Positions 1 through 7,852 of a stretch of DNA of 64,000 bases are shown here, piece after piece (the stretch's first letter is position 1; each line of letters opens with the position of its first letter). The stretch covers positions 310,001 to 374,000 of the forward strand of contig CAVQDV010000005.1 in the NCBI GenBank assembly GCA_963711375.1. The letters run 5' to 3'. Position numbers and translations under genes: made by a program. Below the pieces are notes generated by a model that saw only the letters and a list, made by a program, of their open reading frames with translations, was not told the origin of the DNA and did not search any database. This DNA comes from CAVQDV01 sp963711375 (GTDB taxonomy: Bacteria; Pseudomonadota; Gammaproteobacteria; Coxiellales; Coxiellaceae).

Positions 1-160
1 TCGAAAAAATCGATTTCGTTAATAAATCTCGTTTTTCTTCAAGCTGGGTGACTTGGTCGGTAAGATTAAGATTGGAGCCGGCCCCCACGCGGCGCAATTC
101 GTCGATTTTTTCCTGCAGCTCTGCAATGGGCTGCTCAAAGTCTAGGTAGTTCGTTACCAT
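1..160 (-). CDS. accA: Acetyl-CoA carboxylase carboxyltransferase subunit alpha, N-terminal part only
   Basis: The reverse strand from the ATG at 158-160 reads MVTNYLDFEQPIAELQEKID, which closely matches the start of AccA (xxxFLDFEQPIAELExKID). It continues in frame to the window edge, so only about 53 residues are present. AccA is the alpha subunit of the carboxyltransferase that, with AccD, moves CO2 from carboxybiotin to acetyl-CoA in the first committed step of fatty acid synthesis in the cytoplasm. The visible part is the helical N-terminal region; the crotonase-like catalytic core lies outside the window. It is transcribed away from the operon that starts at 317. Confidence 0.9.
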   Translation of the reverse strand, partial: MVTNYLDFEQPIAELQEKIDELRRVGAGSNLNLTDQVTQLEEKRDLLTKSIFS

Positions 161-241
161 GCTGAAATCCTACTTTATTCAGTTGGGCCTACTTTACCAT
201 ATTGAGAAAAGCGGAGCCAGGCGCTTAAGAAACGAAAATTC

Positions 242-271
242 TTGTGCAATTAAAAACCCCTAGTGTAGAAT
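242..271 (+). promoter_or_regulatory. Candidate sigma-70 promoter for the split phosphotransferase operon
   Basis: TTGTGC (242-247) and TAGAAT (266-271) are separated by 18 bp. They lie 45 bp upstream of the ATG at 317, which has an AAGGAAGA ribosome binding site. This is the best match in the accA-317 intergenic region, but it was judged by eye only. Confidence 0.35.
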
Positions 272-316
272 GATCGAGTAGGGATTATTACCTTCAATTA
301 ATTCAAGGAAGATAAC

Positions 317-1957
317 ATGCCCAAGTCAGACTTAGGTGAAAAAATTAATTTTGAAGCTCCTGGGCCTGGGTCATGGAAACAAGATCCAGTACATTTCCCC
401 CGTCCAATGACGCGTTATTACCAAGAGACTTACGTACCCCCCTTTCAAAGAGGCTCGAAGGAAAGTGCCCGCTTCTACGGATTCTTGATCGATGGCACAC
501 TGGTCGGCTTTGTAAATGGATTCACCTACTTTCAGGGAGTACCGGTGCTTGAGAATGAAATCTCCAAATGCTCTAAACGCGCAGAAGAAGTCTTTGCGAA
601 AAAACTCTGGAGGGAGCAGCTACGCGACTGGGATGAAAATTCCAAACCATCCACTATTGCCGCACATCGCAAGTTGCAATCTATTGATCCGGACATACTC
701 TCTGACGCTGAGTTAATCACTTATCTGAAGCAATGTCGTGATCATCATTCAGCTATGATAGCCCAGCATATGTTTTTTACTCCTGCGGCCTTGCTTCCAC
801 TTGGGGACTTCCTCGCCCATGTGAGGAAATGGACAAAGCTACCTGTGTCCGATCTACTTAGTTTGATGCGTGGCTCTTCAAATGTGTCCTCTGGTGGATC
901 TGAAGAGATGGAGCACCTCAAATTGGCATTCACCAAAGACCCACAAGCACGTGATATTCTTAACTCCGATGGTGAAGCTCACGAAGTGATTAGCGTACTT
1001 ACCTCGCTTGGGGGAGATACCGGAAACGCCATTCGTGGATACCTTGACTTAGTCAGTAACCGCCTTGTCGATGGCTTCGACATTTCTGAACCAACAGCTA
1101 TCGAAATCCCAAGCGCACTCCTTCGTGCGATTCGAATCAGCCTTTCAGAGGAAGCCACAGCTATCTCAGATATCGAGAACCTCATTGTGAAAGTCCGTGC
1201 AAAGGTTCCACCCGAACATCAATTGGAGTTTGACGAATTACTGCAAGAGGCTCGCCTCATTTATCGCTTGCGTGACGAGCGTGGTATTTACAGCGATATT
1301 TGGGCCGCTGGCATCATGCGGCGTGCAGCCTTATCGGCAGGTCGACGAGTCGCCAGTCGAGGTCGTATCACTACCCCTCATCAAATGCTTGAGGCTAGCC
1401 TTGATGAGATGTGTGATCTAGTCTCGGCCGTTGGCGGGCCGTCTGATGAGGAGCTTGCTCAGCGTGCTATGTACCGAACCACTCACACTGCCAAAGAGGC
1501 TCCTCCTTTGCTTGGTCCACCCAATCCGCCTCAGCTAGACCTCACGACTCTGCCTCCTCTACTTGCCCGTCTCCAACGTGCCATTTTAATAAGTTCCGAT
1601 GAAGTCTTTGAAGGCAGTACAACCATTAATGAGGAAAAGCTTCTCTTTGGTCTTGCAGCCAGCAAGGGTGTTTATGAAGGACCAGCTCGCCGCGTCAAAA
1701 GTTCATCAGAGTTTGGCCGGATCACAAAGGGAGATGTGCTCGTCACCGAATCAACCACTGAAGCATTTAACATCCTTTTTCCCCTCCTTGGCGGGATCAT
1801 TACTGATAATGGAGGCCTGCTATCACACGCGGCCATTATATCTCGCGAATATGGAATTCCTGGGGTAGTTGGAACACGAGAAGGAACTGAACGCATCCGC
1901 GATGGTGTCCGCGTTCGTGTGGATGGAGATAAAGGTGAAGTCACGGTGCTAGAATGA
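317..1957 (+). CDS. PEP-utilising enzyme, substrate-domain plus phosphohistidine-domain half
   Basis: This 546-residue protein ends in a PEP-utilising mobile (swivelling phosphohistidine) domain, at about residues 450-546. The hallmark GGLLSHAAIISREYGIPGVV is present, with the phosphorylatable His near residue 504. The preceding ~430 residues are mostly helical and match in size and position the central antibiotic-binding domain of rifampicin phosphotransferase (RPH). No ATP-grasp domain is present here; it is encoded by the next gene, which overlaps this stop codon by ATGA. The pair therefore carries the parts of an RPH or PEP-synthase-like dikinase on two chains in swapped order. A good ribosome binding site precedes the ATG. 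By eye the gene is richer in G+C than most of the window, consistent with acquisition. The substrate is unknown; phosphorylation of rifamycin or another small molecule is inference. Confidence 0.75.
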   Translation: MPKSDLGEKINFEAPGPGSWKQDPVHFPRPMTRYYQETYVPPFQRGSKESARFYGFLIDGTLVGFVNGFTYFQGVPVLENEISKCSKRAEEVFAKKLWREQLRDWDENSKPSTIAAHRKLQSIDPDILSDAELITYLKQCRDHHSAMIAQHMFFTPAALLPLGDFLAHVRKWTKLPVSDLLSLMRGSSNVSSGGSEEMEHLKLAFTKDPQARDILNSDGEAHEVISVLTSLGGDTGNAIRGYLDLVSNRLVDGFDISEPTAIEIPSALLRAIRISLSEEATAISDIENLIVKVRAKVPPEHQLEFDELLQEARLIYRLRDERGIYSDIWAAGIMRRAALSAGRRVASRGRITTPHQMLEASLDEMCDLVSAVGGPSDEELAQRAMYRTTHTAKEAPPLLGPPNPPQLDLTTLPPLLARLQRAILISSDEVFEGSTTINEEKLLFGLAASKGVYEGPARRVKSSSEFGRITKGDVLVTESTTEAFNILFPLLGGIITDNGGLLSHAAIISREYGIPGVVGTREGTERIRDGVRVRVDGDKGEVTVLE

Positions 1958-3204
1958 AAAAAGTTGTCCCATTTGCAGAAGCTTTCGAGGTATCACTCTA
2001 TGGAGCAAAGGCCATCGGTCTTGCCGAAGCGACGCGTAAGAGTATTCCTGTCCCACCCGGTGTCGCACTCTCAGGCGACTTGGTCGAAGCCATTGCTTCA
2101 AGGGACGAAACCGCCATTGAGGACTTAACAAAAGCGATTGCTGACTTACCGCCCCCATTCGCCGTTAGATCCTCGGCTATTGACGAAGATGGAGTGTCTG
2201 CGAGCTTCGCAGGCCAACACCTCACCAAACTCAACATTCATACTGTGGCTGACGTGGCAGACGCGGTTTGTGAAGTCTGGTGGTCGGCGAACTCGGATTC
2301 AGCTATCACCTATCGCCAGCAAGTAGGCCTATTTACACGCCCGAGTGTTGGCGTTGTTGTCCAAATGCTTCTTAACCCAAGCGCCGCCGGGGTTATGTTT
2401 ACAGAGAACCCTATTACGGGTGCCGATGAACGCCTCATCGAAGCCAGCTACGGACTTGGTGAAGCCGTTGTTGCTGGCCTTGTGATCCCAGACAACTTCC
2501 GTATTGACCGTTCTGGCAATGTACTGGAGCGTAAAGCTGGCAGGAAACATATCTCAATCCGCTCTCTTCCTAATGGGGGCACTTTTGAGGATCCGGTCCC
2601 GCCTGCTCAAATAAATCAGCTTTGCCTGAATGATGATCATCTTAAGGCCTTGGGGGAACTCGCTCTGTTATGTGAGAAGGTTTATGGATCGCAACGTGAC
2701 GTTGAATGGGCCATTCAAGATGACAAGCTCTATCTCCTCCAGTGTCGCTCCATCACGGTAATAAAAAATAGCAAGGAGACGAAGCCTCTACCCGCCCCAA
2801 AGGACCCAGCAGCCGCTCTCCAACAGGTGTCACTTTTCTCTGGAATGGCTTATGAACAGATCGAACAAATCGTTCGCTTGCTCAAAATCCGCCACTTCGC
2901 AAAGGACGAGACCATTATTATGGAAGGCTCCGGTGGCTCTGTTTTTTTTCTGATAGACTCTGGCGAAGCCATCGTTACACGTGGTGGCAAACAAGTCGAA
3001 ACTTTAGGGCCGGGGGATTTTTTCGGAGAGCTTTCACTGATTGACGGCCTACCTCGCGCCGCGACCGTAACTGCTACCACCGACATAAGTTGCTACGGCC
3101 TTACCTTTTGGGAGTTCCGTCCTCTAGTGGATAAGAATCCAGCCATGGCATGGAAAATATTGCAGGCTCTTACGAGGCGATTACGAGCCACTAGTCCGAG
3201 TTGA
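1954..3204 (+). CDS. PEP-synthase-type ATP-grasp protein fused to a cyclic-nucleotide-binding domain
   Basis: Residues ~1-270 form the PEP/pyruvate-binding (PPDK N-terminal) ATP-grasp domain. Visible motifs are VPPGVALSG, AVRSSAIDEDGVSASFAGQH, GVMFTENPITG and the closing DVEWAIQDDKLYLLQCRSI. After a linker, residues ~285-416 form a CRP-type cyclic-nucleotide-binding domain whose phosphate-binding cassette reads FGELSLIDGLPRAATVTA, retaining the Glu and Arg that contact cAMP or cGMP in this family. There is no helix-turn-helix after it, so it is not a transcription factor. The ATG overlaps the upstream stop (ATGA), implying translational coupling. Inference: it makes the phosphoryl donor state for the His domain of the upstream protein, with activity gated by a cyclic nucleotide. 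Confidence 0.8.
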   Translation: MKKVVPFAEAFEVSLYGAKAIGLAEATRKSIPVPPGVALSGDLVEAIASRDETAIEDLTKAIADLPPPFAVRSSAIDEDGVSASFAGQHLTKLNIHTVADVADAVCEVWWSANSDSAITYRQQVGLFTRPSVGVVVQMLLNPSAAGVMFTENPITGADERLIEASYGLGEAVVAGLVIPDNFRIDRSGNVLERKAGRKHISIRSLPNGGTFEDPVPPAQINQLCLNDDHLKALGELALLCEKVYGSQRDVEWAIQDDKLYLLQCRSITVIKNSKETKPLPAPKDPAAALQQVSLFSGMAYEQIEQIVRLLKIRHFAKDETIIMEGSGGSVFFLIDSGEAIVTRGGKQVETLGPGDFFGELSLIDGLPRAATVTATTDISCYGLTFWEFRPLVDKNPAMAWKILQALTRRLRATSPS

Positions 3205-3230
3205 TCCAGACTTGTGGTACCGCTCTAACC

Positions 3231-3258
3231 AGGAATTCCCGCTAAAGCGGGAACTCCT
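3231..3258. terminator. Hairpin after the phosphotransferase operon
   Basis: AGGAATTCCCGC and GCGGGAACTCCT flank a TAAA loop, forming a strong stem just after the stop at 3204. No clear T run follows. Similar stems occur at 11856-11899 and 18844-18873, so it may belong to a small dispersed terminator-like repeat family. Confidence 0.55.
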
Positions 3259-3309
3259 GAAATAAAGTCAGTTTACTTCGCCCAACATGGCAATTATACT
3301 TCCCACACT

Positions 3310-4068
3310 ATGACACTTTTAGAGCTTAAATGGATTTCTGCCTCTTTGATCTTAATCCTCAGCCTTTCGGCTGGATTTGCCTCTCTGCAATTTTCCCAAC
3401 GTCTTAAAAATTGGATTCAGTTGGGGGACTCCTTTGCAAATGGGATTTTTGTCGGCGCTGCACTTTTTCACTTAGTTCCCCACGCCATTCACGATTTAGT
3501 ATTACTCTCCCTAAAAGCCCCTTATCTTAAAGTGGCTGGAATTCTTTTCACCTCCTTGTTAATTTTATGGCTATTGGACCACTTTGTGCAGCGTTTCGAC
3601 CCTAAAAAAAGCCTTATTTTAAGCGCATGGCTGATTGTCTCCACTTTATCTGTGCATGCCTTTATTGCTGGAATTACACTGGGTTTAAGCGACACCATTG
3701 CTATCGCCTCGATTATGTTTATCGCCATCGTTGCCCACAAAGCGTTTGAAATGTTTGCCTTAGTTATGAGCTTAAAACGGCGTTTAAAAGCGAATCAAAA
3801 CATATTAATTATTTTTATTTTATTTGCTTTCGTGACTCCATTGGGAATATGGAGCGGAACTTTTGTCGAAACGATTACAGACCCCTTTTTCGATTATTTA
3901 ATCACAGCCACCTTTAGCGCCATCGCCGCCGGTACCTTTTTGTATATTGGCCTCATTCACGGCCATCGCTTAAATCAAATTCGAAACGACAGCCATCAGC
4001 AATACACGAATGTGTTAACAACCTTCCTCGGCATTGCGATTATGGGCATCATCAGCTTTTGGGTGTAG
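3310..4068 (+). CDS. ZIP-family divalent metal transporter
   Basis: This 252-residue polytopic inner-membrane protein has about eight hydrophobic segments. Diagnostic ZIP (zinc/iron permease) features are HAFIAGITLG in the fourth helix and AHKAFEMFAL in the fifth, whose His and Glu residues form the binuclear metal site in characterised ZIPs. It probably imports Zn2+ or Fe2+/Mn2+ into the cytoplasm. A His-containing segment near residue 50 (LFHLVPHAIHD) also fits the family. Its 3' end overlaps the 3' end of the convergent trhO gene by 54 bp. No metal-responsive operator was recognised upstream. Confidence 0.85.
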   Translation: MTLLELKWISASLILILSLSAGFASLQFSQRLKNWIQLGDSFANGIFVGAALFHLVPHAIHDLVLLSLKAPYLKVAGILFTSLLILWLLDHFVQRFDPKKSLILSAWLIVSTLSVHAFIAGITLGLSDTIAIASIMFIAIVAHKAFEMFALVMSLKRRLKANQNILIIFILFAFVTPLGIWSGTFVETITDPFFDYLITATFSAIAAGTFLYIGLIHGHRLNQIRNDSHQQYTNVLTTFLGIAIMGIISFWV

Positions 4069-4863
4069 ATCCTCTGAGCCGCAATACGCACAAGCCGCTA
4101 GATGCTGTGGAACTGTCATGCGACAAGACAGGCACTGCGAAGTGCTCGATTCCTGTAATTTTGGATCAACCGTGATTCGTTTATCAAAAACGAAACATTC
4201 GCCGTCATAAAAATCGGCGCCACACTCTGCAAAATAATTTAAAATTCCACCATCAAGTTGGTAGACCTCTTTAAAGCCTTGATCACGCATATACTGTGCT
4301 GCTTTTTCGCAACGAACGCCACCAGTGCAAAACGTCACAACGGGTTTTTGCTTAGCCTCTGGTGGCAATTTATTAAGAGCTTTGGGGAATTCGTGAAAAT
4401 TATGGATATCGAGACCTATTGCATTGCGAAAAGTACCGCTTGCCATTTCATAATCATTTCGAGTATCCAATACGATCATCTCTTTATTTTCTTCATACCA
4501 TCGCTTAAATTCTGCAGGAGATAAATGCGGCGCCGTTTCTTTGGCTGGTGAAATTTCCGGACAATTCATTTTAATAATTTCAGACTTTATTTTTACCAGC
4601 ATTCGACGATAAGGATAATCAACAGAATAACTTTGCTTAAACGGCATGTCCTCAAATTTTTTCTGGAAAGACAAATACTGCATATATTTTTGAACCGCGG
4701 CAGGCTCTCCAGCAAGTGATAAATTAATGCCCTCCTCGCCAAGCAAAATGCTGCCCTTTATACCCAGATGTAAGGCATTTTCCTTAAGCTCCACTTTTAA
4801 GTTCAAGAGCTCTTCTTTAGTTAAATGGACAAATTTATAAGCGGTAATATTTAATAATGACAT
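4015..4863 (-). CDS. trhO: tRNA uridine(34) hydroxylase (rhodanese family)
   Basis: This 282-residue protein belongs to the YceA/TrhO family. These enzymes use O2 to hydroxylate U34 of certain tRNAs, giving 5-hydroxyuridine. It has the N-terminal acylphosphatase-like domain, a rhodanese domain with active-site loop CTGGVRCEKAA (about residues 180-190), and the usual C-terminal Cys-rich tail (CLSCRMTVPQHLAACAYCG). Length is close to the family norm. The C-terminal 18 codons lie inside the end of the convergent ZIP gene. The upstream SDR gene ends 3 bp before this ATG, so both are probably in one operon with the methyltransferase gene. Confidence 0.9.
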   Translation of the reverse strand: MSLLNITAYKFVHLTKEELLNLKVELKENALHLGIKGSILLGEEGINLSLAGEPAAVQKYMQYLSFQKKFEDMPFKQSYSVDYPYRRMLVKIKSEIIKMNCPEISPAKETAPHLSPAEFKRWYEENKEMIVLDTRNDYEMASGTFRNAIGLDIHNFHEFPKALNKLPPEAKQKPVVTFCTGGVRCEKAAQYMRDQGFKEVYQLDGGILNYFAECGADFYDGECFVFDKRITVDPKLQESSTSQCLSCRMTVPQHLAACAYCGSEDLHPKADDAHNRNAEEGC

Positions 4864-4866
4864 CGA

Positions 4867-5637
4867 TTAAGTCTCACGATGCACCATATGCGGTGCAGTT
4901 TGATCGGTTGGATTAATTCTCATTTCAACAATATTGATGTGTGGTTTGCGGGTGACACAATAGAATATCGCGTCGGCAATATCCTCGGCAACTAAGGGTG
5001 TCATCCCTTTATAAACCGCATCGGCCTTTTCTTTATCCCCCGCAAAGCGAGTGAGAGAAAAATTCGTGTTAACCATGCCAGGGTCAATAGAGGTCACTCG
5101 GATTTTTGTCCCATGAACATCCATTTTCATGCCTTCGGAAATGGCTTTTTCGGCATGTTTAGACGCGCAATACACAGAGCCGCCTGGATAAACCAAATGA
5201 GAAGCAATCGATCCAATATTCACCACATGGCCAGCATTGCGCTTAACCATATATTTTAAAATATGCCTGGAAACATAGAGCAAACCTTTCACATTGACAT
5301 CAATCATCTGATCCCAATAACTCGGATTCGCCTCGTAGATTTTTTCGAGACCTAAGGCGAATCCCGCATTATTAATTAATATATCCAAATCCTGCCAGTC
5401 TGCGGGTAAATTTCCTAAGCAACGCTCTACGGCATCAAAGTCACTTACATCTAAGACCATCACTTCCACGCTTGCAGAATACGTCTCGATAAGTTCGCGC
5501 TGAAATGCCAGTAAATTTTTTTCATTTCGTGCGCAAAGCAATAACTTGGCCCCATGTTCTGCAAATATTTTAGCGCAAGCGGCGCCAATTCCACTCGAGG
5601 CACCGGTAATAAATACACGCTTGTCTTTCATATTCAT
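4867..5637 (-). CDS. Short-chain dehydrogenase/reductase (YdfG-like)
   Basis: This 256-residue classical SDR has the N-terminal nucleotide-binding motif TGASSGIG, the NNAG motif, a catalytic Ser in NIGSIAS, and Tyr/Lys in YCASK. Its closest familiar relatives are NADP-dependent 3-hydroxy acid (serine/allo-threonine) dehydrogenases such as YdfG, but the physiological substrate cannot be read from sequence. The start codon overlaps the stop of the upstream methyltransferase gene by one base (TGATG), indicating coupled translation. It is cytoplasmic, with no signal peptide. Confidence 0.85.
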   Translation of the reverse strand: MNMKDKRVFITGASSGIGAACAKIFAEHGAKLLLCARNEKNLLAFQRELIETYSASVEVMVLDVSDFDAVERCLGNLPADWQDLDILINNAGFALGLEKIYEANPSYWDQMIDVNVKGLLYVSRHILKYMVKRNAGHVVNIGSIASHLVYPGGSVYCASKHAEKAISEGMKMDVHGTKIRVTSIDPGMVNTNFSLTRFAGDKEKADAVYKGMTPLVAEDIADAIFYCVTRKPHINIVEMRINPTDQTAPHMVHRET

Positions 5638-7214
5638 CAGGATTTTCTCGCTAGATTTTTACTCACCTTCAAAATCCATTTATTAGCATCCACATCACGG
5701 CGCTTTATTTTTTTCGCAGCCAGGAAATTTTCCAATGCTAATTCAAACTGGTCATCGTAGTAATAACAAAGCCCCTTATTATAAAACAGAGTATAGGTTT
5801 CACCAAAATAGGATTTAGAAATTTCATAATAATAAATGGCTTCTTCATATCGCTCTAAATTTTGATAGAAAATTCCCATATCAAAAAAGATATCATAGGC
5901 CTTGGGTAAATAATAAAACTTCTCAGCTACTTTTTTAAGATTCTCGGAAATAAAATCAACCAAATCGCCATCCATTTTGAACAGCTGATCATTAATAAAG
6001 TCCGCAAAATCTTCATACACGAAAGGATCCCAATCCGATAAAATCAAAAAGCTCACAATAGATTCGATTTTATTTTTTTTGACATCCTTGATCATATTAT
6101 CGTATAAATTGAAATAATCGCCTGGACTTAAACCTTCAACATAAGTTTGCAAAGTCAATTGCGTTTCTAGAGTCTGATTAAAATGCCCACCACTGACAAA
6201 TACATTAGTGACGATGTCGTCTCGCTCTCTTTGCAAAAAAGCATCGCCATCAAGAGTCTTAAAATACTTTGCTATGGCATCATAATTCACCATCAAAGAA
6301 AAACTGCCATGAAAATCAAATTCAGGACGATCTTCATTTTCCATTTCTTGCGGGTAGGAAAAACCCTTATCCGTGGAAATTAATAATAATTGTCCATTAC
6401 TAATGCGTTGCAAATTCTCAATGCAGCGGAGTGCACCTATCGGTAATAAAAAACTCGCTTCGTTTAAATCTTCTGCGTAAGATGCCAGCACTTCATCGAA
6501 TTTTGCATTATGATAATAGGTTTTTTTGCATTCACGATCATCAAAGGTAAATTTTGCTTTATTCCAACGGATAGGTTTTTTATTTTTCACGTTATCGGAA
6601 GTGGTGCTTATGGTCATCAAGGATTCGTAAATCTTCTTATTTTTAGCGAAAAAGACATCGTTAATAAGGGAATCAAATAAATAATTGGCGAAAACAATAA
6701 GAGGGTTTTTAAGAAACTCGGAAGAAAGTTCCTGCCCATTTCGTAATAAGGTAATTGGCTTATGTTTCTCCGCATCGTAAACCGCAAAATCCAAAATATT
6801 TTCCGCTAAAAAAGGCGCTAAAGCATAATGCCCTTCCCAATAAGCAATATTATGTTCTGTAAAATCTGTCATTACATAGCAATATTTAAGCTTATCAATA
6901 CCCAGAGCATTCAATAAATACTTTAAACGTCTTAACACATAAAAACTAAATTGTCCTGAACCGGCGCCAATTTCCAGGATATAAAAGGTTTCTTTGATCG
7001 CCTTAGGATTATGCTTCAAGCAGTCTTGAATATAGCGCACCACTATCGTGGCATAGACGTTAGCAATATAGGGATTAGAAGTGATATAAAAGGGCACGGC
7101 CCCGCTCCAGGCCGAAACCCCTTGCACGTGATAATATTCTCGCTGCGCTGCCCACAGCATAGACTCCGATAACCGCTTATCACGCTCAATAAGCACTTTA
7201 CTAGGCTTTGCCAC
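5637..7214 (-). CDS. SAM-dependent methyltransferase with C-terminal TPR repeats
   Basis: A Rossmann-type methyltransferase motif I (YILEIGAGSGQFSFY) lies near residue 90. The last ~130 residues (AYDIFFDMGIFYQNLERYEE onward) form tetratricopeptide-like helices. The overall layout resembles large class I methyltransferases of the MidA type, but target and function are unknown. I prefer the GTG at 7214: an AGAAGGGGG ribosome binding site sits just upstream of it. The longer frame would need a TTG 21 nt earlier that overlaps this site. It is first in a probable operon with the SDR and trhO genes; trmL lies divergently upstream. Confidence 0.7.
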   Translation of the reverse strand: MAKPSKVLIERDKRLSESMLWAAQREYYHVQGVSAWSGAVPFYITSNPYIANVYATIVVRYIQDCLKHNPKAIKETFYILEIGAGSGQFSFYVLRRLKYLLNALGIDKLKYCYVMTDFTEHNIAYWEGHYALAPFLAENILDFAVYDAEKHKPITLLRNGQELSSEFLKNPLIVFANYLFDSLINDVFFAKNKKIYESLMTISTTSDNVKNKKPIRWNKAKFTFDDRECKKTYYHNAKFDEVLASYAEDLNEASFLLPIGALRCIENLQRISNGQLLLISTDKGFSYPQEMENEDRPEFDFHGSFSLMVNYDAIAKYFKTLDGDAFLQRERDDIVTNVFVSGGHFNQTLETQLTLQTYVEGLSPGDYFNLYDNMIKDVKKNKIESIVSFLILSDWDPFVYEDFADFINDQLFKMDGDLVDFISENLKKVAEKFYYLPKAYDIFFDMGIFYQNLERYEEAIYYYEISKSYFGETYTLFYNKGLCYYYDDQFELALENFLAAKKIKRRDVDANKWILKVSKNLARKS

Positions 7215-7348
7215 GTAAATCCCCCTTCTTTTCAATTGAGAGCCTATGATAGGGTATTGGCTAACAATGTCAACGTAAACTGCGGGTTTTCAAAGGTCAA
7301 GACTGGGTACGTTTTTACAAAAAAACCTAATCGTGGTTTAATGGGCCC

Positions 7349-7852
7349 ATGTTTAACATCGTACTTTATGAACCTGAAATTCCGCCAAATACCGGCAATA
7401 TTATTCGCCTATGTGCTAACACTGGCTCAATGCTCCATTTGATTCACCCCCTCGGTTTTGCCTTAGATGAAAAAAAATTACGGCGTGCAGGACTCGATTA
7501 TCATGAATTCGCCTCGATAAAAGAATATCGAAATATTGAGGATTTTTTCAATAAAAATCCTAGTGTCAGAATTTTTGCACTCTCAACAAAAAGCCACAGA
7601 ACTTATAGCGATGTAAAATTTAAACCCAATGACACGTTTATTTTTGGACCCGAAACGCGAGGCCTGCCACTTTCTTTTTTAGACACCTTAAATCCCGATC
7701 AAAAATTGCGAATTCCAATGGCGCCCAATAATCGCAGCTTGAATTTGTCCAATGCAGCGGCTGTCGTGATCTACGAAGCCTGGCGACAATTGAATTTCTG
7801 TTGTCATCCTCGTTCAAATCTTTATAATTTTGACGATAAAACTATACTTTAA
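7349..7852 (+). CDS. trmL: tRNA (cytidine/uridine(34)-2'-O)-methyltransferase
   Basis: This 167-residue SPOUT-class enzyme 2'-O-methylates the wobble base of tRNA-Leu isoacceptors. The start MFNIVLYEPEIPPNTGNIIR is almost canonical, and the C-terminal knot motifs FGPETRGLP and RIPMAPNNRSLNLSNAAAV bind SAM. Length is near the E. coli protein (157). The last ~10 residues extend past the usual end, and the stop overlaps the 3' end of hipA on the opposite strand by 11 bp. Confidence 0.93.
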   Translation: MFNIVLYEPEIPPNTGNIIRLCANTGSMLHLIHPLGFALDEKKLRRAGLDYHEFASIKEYRNIEDFFNKNPSVRIFALSTKSHRTYSDVKFKPNDTFIFGPETRGLPLSFLDTLNPDQKLRIPMAPNNRSLNLSNAAAVVIYEAWRQLNFCCHPRSNLYNFDDKTIL

